Positions 38,862 to 43,466 of a stretch of DNA of 43,466 nucleotides are shown here, piece by piece. The stretch is from a virus. The notes beneath the pieces were generated by a model, which was not told the origin of the DNA, did not search any database, and saw only the letters and a list, made by a program, of their open reading frames with translations. Made by a program: the position numbers and the translations under genes. The stretch spans positions 1 to 43,466 of IMG/VR virus record IMGVR_UViG_3300017593_002040. One strand, 5' to 3'. Positions within the stretch are counted from its first letter, which is position 1. Every line of letters begins with the position of its first letter.

Positions 38862-41735
38862 ATGGCTGACTTAGATTACCTAATTAATTTTGACTCAAAC
38901 ACCACAGGCATTGACAAGTCTAAATTTGCCATTAGCAAACTTGGTACAGCTATGGCTGCGCTTGGCGTTGGGTTTGGCGCCAGTGAGCTTGCAAGCGTGG
39001 CTGACGAATTTAGTAATATTGCTGCATTTGTCAATATTGCCGTTGGTGAGACGGGCAATTTTGAACAAGCAATGACAGGTGTTAAAGACGTTGCGCTAGC
39101 GACTAATTCAAACCTAACTGCGACCACTCAGTTATTTTACAAAATAAACGAAGCTGGTAAGCAAATGGGGCTTACTCAGCAGGACAGCTTAGAGCTTACC
39201 GAAACCATCAACAAAGCGATGCAATTGGGCGGTGGGGCTGCTGCATCTAACGAAGCGGCTATTATACAGCTCACGCAAGCATTACAGTCGGGTGTATTAC
39301 GCGGCGAAGAATTTAACTCCATCATGGAGCAAGCGCCTGGCATCAGCAAAGCATTGGCAGCATCGCTAGGTGTGACGACTGGTGAGCTGCGAGGTATGGC
39401 AAACGAGGGTAAGTTATCCGCCCAAACCGTTATAGCTGCGCTACAAGAGCAATCTGCTGGTATTGCCACAGAGTTTGACAAGCTACCAGTCACGGTTGAA
39501 AAGGCGCTGCAAAATATCCGCACTCAGTGGATGGTGCTAATCGGTGAGTTTAACCAAGACAGCGGTGCAACAAGTAAAGTCGTCGAGTGGCTGGGCGTAC
39601 TCGAAGATAATATGTCAGTGCTTGAAACGGTGCTGGCCGATGTTGGCGAGGGTATGCAGTGGGTCGGGGACCAGATAGACGGTATCGACACTGGTACTAT
39701 CGTGGCGATGAAACAGGCGTTTGAGGCTGCTTATGATGCGCTTAAATCTATGGCCAGCGCCGCAGGTGATGTGATAGGTGTTATTGGCGATCAGCTAGAA
39801 TTTACGCTGGGCATGTTATTTAATTTCAATAGCGGCCTGACTGATACCGAGTCAAAAACAGCAGGGTTTACCAAAGCTATTCAAGCGCTAAACGTTGCTA
39901 TCGGTTTTATCAGCGATGGCTTCGCAGGAATTAGCATTGCGTCTAAGTTAATCTCAGGCGCTTTTTATGACATGTCAGCCGCTTTTCAACAGCTAAAATC
40001 TAACTTTGTTACAGGCTCGTGGAAAGACGAAGCCATAGCCAACATGCAGGCTATGAGTGCCAAAGCTCAGCAGATGTATAGCGAGGCGAGTGAAGCCGCG
40101 CTTGAGTTTGAATCAAAAGGCGTTGCAGCACTTGAAAATCTAAGAAAGACAGAGGAACAATTAAACGCTGAAACACTAGCGGATACAAAACAGACGTTTG
40201 CAGATAAAGAGCAAGCGTACAATGATTTTGTGCTCAATGAGCAGGACTATGCCGCACAGCGAATAGCACTTGAGCAACAAGTTGAGGAAGCGCGTAAAAA
40301 CGGATCATCAGCTCGCATTGCTGGACTACTAAAACAGATAGATGAAGTCACAGCCAAAGAAGAAGAGTCTGCTAAAAATCAGATAGCACTTGAACAGTCA
40401 AAACTTGAAGCAGCGCAAGCGTTCGCACAGCAAGCCGTTGATGCCAACAATGGTGTGCTAGATAGCGAAACCAAGCTGGAGCTTGCAACTCAAAACTATA
40501 TCGCGTCGGTCGATGAAGCTGGACAAGTATCGGTACAGGCATTTAGTGGTATAAAAGGAGCAGCCAACGAAGCCAACTTGTCTATCAAAGATATTGCACT
40601 CAATGCCGCTAAAGGCTTGGGTATTGATGTCACAGAGGCGCTTAACAAGGTATCAAGCGGCTTTGAGCGCAATTCTGAGGCTGTCAAGCGCGTAGCCGAT
40701 GGCTATAGCGAACTTAAACGCGAGGGCTTAAATGCCGGTGATTTACTCTCTGCGAGCCTTGCAAAACTACTCGAGGGCGCTAAATCACAAGCCGAGATTG
40801 AGGAGGTCAGAAAGCTATATGTGCAATTTGGCAAAGACGGCAAACTGGCAACGCATCAAGTCGAGATGGGTATTGATGCGATCAACGGCAAGCTCGAAAA
40901 ATCACCTGCTCTGCTTGATGAAACAGCAAGAGCATTTAAAGAGCTGGGCATCATCAGCCAAGCAGAGGCAGACAAGCAAGCAAAAGCCGCCATTGCAAAC
41001 TACGAGATAGTCAAGAAAAGCGGTCAGGCAAGTGCTGGCCAATTAAGTGAAGCGCTAGATGGTATTTACAGCAAGATTAAAACCAGTGGTGATTCAACCT
41101 TGCAGACTTGGTATAACAATCAGGATGCAGCACTTGGTTTTAAGGGGTCGTTGGATGCTGTTGAGCAATCAGCGACCAGAGCAACGACTGCTATCAGAGA
41201 AAACACCGCCGCTAGAAAAGAGCAGTCCACATCGACGTGGAACGCTAAATTTGCAACCGATGCAGCTAATGAGAGCGAAAGCGAGAGCCTTGCAATCATG
41301 CAGCGGGTGACAGAGGGTATTAAGGATAAGATTGGCGCCTTAAACCAGCTGAGTGGCACATCAGATAGCACTGATGAATCATACCAAAAGCTTATGAGGA
41401 GCATGGGTTTTGTAGATGGTTACAAATGGACGAGCATGGCAGACTACGGTAGAGATATGGAGCGTGTCCAAGCTGCTGTTGACAAACAAGCCGAGAGTTA
41501 CTCAGCTAAAAACACGAAGCGTCATCGCGGTAGTAGTGGCGGCTCTACTAGCAACACAATGCCGGACACTAAGCAGCAAGCGCCTACAAGCACAAGCGCG
41601 CCAGCCAAAACGATAGTAGTCGAGCTGAAATCTAACGCGGGTACGGTTAACGCCGAAATACCGCAGTCGCAAGAAGCAATGTTTAATGCGTTTATTAAAC
41701 AACTACAAGAGAGTAAAGCCCTAGCGGGTTACTAA
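38862..41735 (+). CDS. Tail tape measure protein
   Basis: 957-aa protein that sets tail length. The N-terminal 230 residues carry the tape measure domain: KQMGLTQQDSLELTETINKA, SNEAAIIQLTQALQSGVLRG, EEFNSIMEQAPGISKALAAS and ALQNIRTQWMVLIGEF. A hydrophobic part follows (QALNVAIGFISDGFAGISIA), then long coiled-coil sequence rich in Ala, Glu, Gln and Lys. By the rule of about 1.5 angstrom per residue a tail near 140 nm is expected. It lies downstream of the hub-like gene, whereas in most siphoviruses it comes before it. Confidence 0.9.
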   Translation: MADLDYLINFDSNTTGIDKSKFAISKLGTAMAALGVGFGASELASVADEFSNIAAFVNIAVGETGNFEQAMTGVKDVALATNSNLTATTQLFYKINEAGKQMGLTQQDSLELTETINKAMQLGGGAAASNEAAIIQLTQALQSGVLRGEEFNSIMEQAPGISKALAASLGVTTGELRGMANEGKLSAQTVIAALQEQSAGIATEFDKLPVTVEKALQNIRTQWMVLIGEFNQDSGATSKVVEWLGVLEDNMSVLETVLADVGEGMQWVGDQIDGIDTGTIVAMKQAFEAAYDALKSMASAAGDVIGVIGDQLEFTLGMLFNFNSGLTDTESKTAGFTKAIQALNVAIGFISDGFAGISIASKLISGAFYDMSAAFQQLKSNFVTGSWKDEAIANMQAMSAKAQQMYSEASEAALEFESKGVAALENLRKTEEQLNAETLADTKQTFADKEQAYNDFVLNEQDYAAQRIALEQQVEEARKNGSSARIAGLLKQIDEVTAKEEESAKNQIALEQSKLEAAQAFAQQAVDANNGVLDSETKLELATQNYIASVDEAGQVSVQAFSGIKGAANEANLSIKDIALNAAKGLGIDVTEALNKVSSGFERNSEAVKRVADGYSELKREGLNAGDLLSASLAKLLEGAKSQAEIEEVRKLYVQFGKDGKLATHQVEMGIDAINGKLEKSPALLDETARAFKELGIISQAEADKQAKAAIANYEIVKKSGQASAGQLSEALDGIYSKIKTSGDSTLQTWYNNQDAALGFKGSLDAVEQSATRATTAIRENTAARKEQSTSTWNAKFATDAANESESESLAIMQRVTEGIKDKIGALNQLSGTSDSTDESYQKLMRSMGFVDGYKWTSMADYGRDMERVQAAVDKQAESYSAKNTKRHRGSSGGSTSNTMPDTKQQAPTSTSAPAKTIVVELKSNAGTVNAEIPQSQEAMFNAFIKQLQESKALAGY

Positions 41736-41738
41736 CAG

Positions 41739-41761
41739 CCACTCACTCGAGTGGTTTTTTA
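41739..41761 (+). terminator. Intrinsic terminator after the tape measure gene, with CTAAATT variant
   Basis: CCACTC / GAGTGG stem with a 4-base loop followed by TTTTTT, then ATTATCTAAATTT before the holin gene. Confidence 0.85.
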
Positions 41762-41785
41762 TTATCTAAATTTTGAGGAAGGCGT

Positions 41786-42178
41786 ATGCCACACAATACA
41801 CCCTTTTGGGACATTATCTTATTAAAGCTCTTGGCGTTTTTACCTAAAGTCTTTGCGGCCGTCATTGGCGCGGTTTTTGGCTTGATGCTGTCAGGTGATA
41901 TTGGTAAAGACGGTAAAATTAAGATCAATATGTCGGTGATAGTCAAGTTTACCATCGCTGTCACAATCAGCTTGTTCGGCGGTGCCGCTCATATAGAGCT
42001 TATGGGGTATCAAGACTATAGCGTCATGACACAGGGCGCAATCATGCTTGTTTGGGCAGTCTTTGGCATGTTGGCTATAGGTATTGTTTACCAAGCCGTA
42101 GCCTTATGGCAGGGCAAGACGATTACTGAGGTAATCAAAGAGGTCAAAGACGCAGCCCTTGCAATCTTTGGCAAATAA
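41786..42178 (+). CDS. Probable holin (three membrane segments)
   Basis: 130-aa membrane protein with hydrophobic segments near residues 12-36 (LKLLAFLPKVFAAVIGAVFG), 49-68 (VIVKFTIAVTISLFGGAAHI) and 80-107 (GAIMLVWAVFGMLAIGIVYQ), and a charged C-terminus (TITEVIKEVKDA). Size and topology fit a class I holin, and it lies just before the endolysin. GAGGAAGGCGT is the ribosome site. It would time lysis by making lesions in the inner membrane. Assignment by topology and context. Confidence 0.7.
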   Translation: MPHNTPFWDIILLKLLAFLPKVFAAVIGAVFGLMLSGDIGKDGKIKINMSVIVKFTIAVTISLFGGAAHIELMGYQDYSVMTQGAIMLVWAVFGMLAIGIVYQAVALWQGKTITEVIKEVKDAALAIFGK

Positions 42179-42190
42179 CAGGAGCAAATC

Positions 42191-42346
42191 ATGCGATTTA
42201 ATTTAATCAAAACAGCCCGTCAGCTGACAAATATTGCTATTAAAAATAGCGAGATTGTCCAACCGTATGTCAAACCAAGCCATTACCGACATGGTCTACT
42301 CGCACTCAACGCTCTGCATTACGCGCTACGCATTGCAGATAAATAA
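42191..42346 (+). CDS. Small basic 51-aa protein between holin and endolysin
   Basis: Starts MRFNLIKTARQLTNIAIKNS and ends ALNALHYALRIADK. AGGAG lies 6 bases before the ATG, a strong start, and the gene begins 12 bp after the holin stop. Basic, amphipathic helices, no signal peptide, so it is not an obvious spanin. Possibly a lysis regulator or antiholin-like factor. Followed by a terminator. Confidence 0.55.
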   Translation: MRFNLIKTARQLTNIAIKNSEIVQPYVKPSHYRHGLLALNALHYALRIADK

Positions 42347-42363
42347 TAACTTGCATTAATTAC

Positions 42364-42386
42364 AGCCCCAAATTTGGGGCTTTTTT
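42364..42386 (+). terminator. Intrinsic terminator with downstream CTAAAAT
   Basis: AGCCCCAAATTTGGGGCT is a perfect 18-bp palindrome followed by TTTTTT, then AATTTCTAAAATA ahead of the endolysin gene. Confidence 0.85.
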
Positions 42387-42410
42387 AATTTCTAAAATAA
42401 GGTATAAGTT

Positions 42411-42992
42411 ATGAGCAAGAAGCTAACGGAGCAGCAGATCAAAGAAGCTGCCAACGAAGCTGGTATCGAGTACGCAGCGCTAAAAGCAGTTATTGAGGTT
42501 GAGGCGCGGTCCAGCGGGTTTTTCAGTACTGGCGAACCAGCTATCTTATTCGAGCGTCATAAGTTTTGGCAGCAGCTAGGCGCCATCAGATGGTTTACTT
42601 GGCGTTTGCGTATCTTGGCCAAGCATCCACGTATTTGTAATCCCATCTCAGGCGGCTACGGTCGCTTTAGTGAGCAGCATGACAAGCTACGCATTGCAAC
42701 AAGCTACAACCGTGATATTGCATTGCAATCTGCATCATGGGGCATCGGGCAAGTTATGGGTTACCACTGGGAGGCGCTGGGTTATCCCTCCCTGCAATCA
42801 TTCATCAACGACATGTATGAAAGTGAAGCCAAGCAATTAGAGGCTATGATCCGTTATATCAAGGTTAATAACTTGGTTGATGAGCTACAGCGCCATGACT
42901 GGGCTGGGTTTGCGCGGGGTTATAATGGAAAGGCGTATGCTAAAAATAATTACGATGAAAAATTAAGACAGGCTTATGGCAAGTACGCTTGA
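42411..42992 (+). CDS. Endolysin, N-acetylmuramidase type (PF11860-like)
   Basis: 193-aa peptidoglycan hydrolase. The N-terminal IEVEARSSGFFSTGEPAILF with the likely catalytic E31, FERHKFWQQL, then SASWGIGQVMGYHWEALGYP and the C-terminal HDWAGFARGYNGKAYAKNNY are hallmarks of the N-acetylmuramidase (DUF3380) family. No signal peptide is seen, so it needs the holin to reach the wall. It is the last phage gene recognised; a strong terminator follows. Confidence 0.9.
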   Translation: MSKKLTEQQIKEAANEAGIEYAALKAVIEVEARSSGFFSTGEPAILFERHKFWQQLGAIRWFTWRLRILAKHPRICNPISGGYGRFSEQHDKLRIATSYNRDIALQSASWGIGQVMGYHWEALGYPSLQSFINDMYESEAKQLEAMIRYIKVNNLVDELQRHDWAGFARGYNGKAYAKNNYDEKLRQAYGKYA

Positions 42993-43006
42993 TTAACTAT
43001 AACTAA

Positions 43007-43037
43007 AAAAGCCCTGCCTTAATCGGCGGGGCTTTTT
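43007..43037 (+). terminator. Terminator at the end of the late operon, with downstream CTAAAAT
   Basis: AAGCCCTGCC / GGCGGGGCTT stem followed by TTTTTT, then AGTGTCTAAAATTTGG. Here the CTAAAAT motif is not followed by a recognisable gene; 43038-43155 appears empty. Confidence 0.85.
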
Positions 43038-43155
43038 TAGTGTCTAAAATTTGGTTCCCTCATTCGTAAGGATAGCATGGCATTGGTTTAGATTATCCAA
43101 TACCGATTACTATCTGATTACTTTTTAGTAGCTGACACAAAACAGCAGGCAATAA

Positions 43156-43186
43156 AAAAGACCTACAATCTCTTGTAAGTCTTTAA
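43156..43186 (-). terminator. Terminator of the tRNA gene
   Basis: Read on the minus strand: AAAGACTTACAA, a GAGA loop, TTGTAGGTCTTT and then TTTATT. It lies about 20 bp beyond the tRNA 3' end. Confidence 0.75.
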
Positions 43187-43202
43187 TGGTATAGCTTTTA
43201 TA

Positions 43203-43279
43203 TGGTGGGCCCAGTAGGACTTGAACCTACGACCAAAGGATTATGAGTCCTCTGCTCTAACCAACTGAGCTATGGGCCC
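43203..43279 (-). tRNA. tRNA with CAT anticodon (Met, or Ile2 read by lysidine)
   Basis: 77-nt cloverleaf, 5' GGGCCCATAGCTCAGTTGG, anticodon loop CTCATAA, T-arm GGTTCAAGTCC, and encoded CCA. The acceptor has C4-G69 and C5-G68 with discriminator A, which in E. coli mark the TilS-modified Ile2 rather than elongator Met, so tRNA-Ile(CAT) is a real possibility. Its 3' end faces the prophage. Confidence 0.93.
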
Positions 43280-43286
43280 TTAAATA

Positions 43287-43315
43287 AATATAAATTAAAA
43301 ACTTTTAAAAATCAA
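43287..43315 (-). promoter_or_regulatory. Promoter of the tRNA gene
   Basis: On the minus strand TTGATT (43315-43310), a 17-bp spacer and TATATT (43292-43287), 8 bp before the mature 5' end. AT-rich surroundings fit a tRNA promoter. Confidence 0.65.
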
Positions 43316-43325
43316 TATTCTCTAT

Positions 43326-43347
43326 TCGGACCCTTGTCCGATTTTTT
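43326..43347 (+). terminator. Intrinsic terminator in the host flank
   Basis: TCGGAC / GTCCGA stem with a CCTT loop followed by TTTTTT on the plus strand. It separates anything arriving from the left from the reading frame that starts at 43368. Confidence 0.7.
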
Positions 43348-43367
43348 AAACAAGAGATTTTAAAATT

Positions 43368-43466
43368 ATGGAGGGATTTAATAAAAGAGTTTTAGTTCGT
43401 TCTCATGATCCTAATGCTCCTCTATTTATGTTTGAGGATAAATGTCTAACCATTTTTACCTCCTCT
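43368..43466 (+). CDS. Start of a possible host gene (partial)
   Basis: Open frame of 33 codons running off the window: MEGFNKRVLVRSHDPNAPLF then MFEDKCLTIFTSS. No strong ribosome site precedes it. Too short to recognise. Confidence 0.35.
   Translation, partial: MEGFNKRVLVRSHDPNAPLFMFEDKCLTIFTSS

Overview
This window is an almost complete temperate siphovirus-type prophage (integrase to endolysin, about 1 to 43040), followed by a short host flank with a tRNA gene. The moderate GC content, the gene style and the tRNA suggest a gammaproteobacterium, most likely Moraxellaceae (Psychrobacter-like). That placement is an inference from protein character, not from a search.

Layout. (1) 1-1547: tyrosine integrase facing inward, convergent with an excisionase-like winged-helix gene. 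(2) 1248-11166, all minus strand: a tightly overlapping early operon carrying a DnaN-like clamp fragment, an HNH nuclease, a SNF2-type helicase, a VRR-NUC nuclease, a family A DNA polymerase, an Enc34-type ssDNA-binding protein (DUF2815) and a RecB/Cas4-like DUF2800 protein. (3) 11167-12475: the switch. A LexA/CI-type S24 repressor with a coupled 37-codon gene reads left, a Cro-like gene reads right, and four related operator-like palindromes flank the repressor gene. (4) 12468-17158, plus strand: small regulators, a D5-type primase-helicase, a repeat-rich intergenic region that is a candidate origin, and a Q-like antiterminator. (5) 17155-17259: a late promoter followed about 40 bp later by an intrinsic terminator, as in lambda pR'-tR'. 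(6) 17544-42992: metallopeptidase, terminase, portal, head, connector, tail, tape measure and lysis genes. (7) 43203-43279: tRNA with CAT anticodon on the minus strand, then the start of a possible host gene.

The most striking structure is at 20283-24700. The portal and head-morphogenesis region is present in three overlapping copies, the middle one inverted, with 6-bp and 5-bp microhomology at the two junctions. This is a tandem inversion duplication (or a fold-back chimera of amplification or assembly). It leaves one intact portal gene (20450-21718) and one intact head gene (24124-24999), with broken copies between them.

A second recurrent structure is a series of about ten intrinsic terminators inside the late operon. 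Six of them are followed at nearly fixed spacing by a CTAAAAT-like motif just upstream of the next gene. With the Q-like protein this points to late expression that depends on antitermination, with modular boundaries between gene blocks. No CRISPR array, IS element or recognisable anti-phage defence locus was seen.
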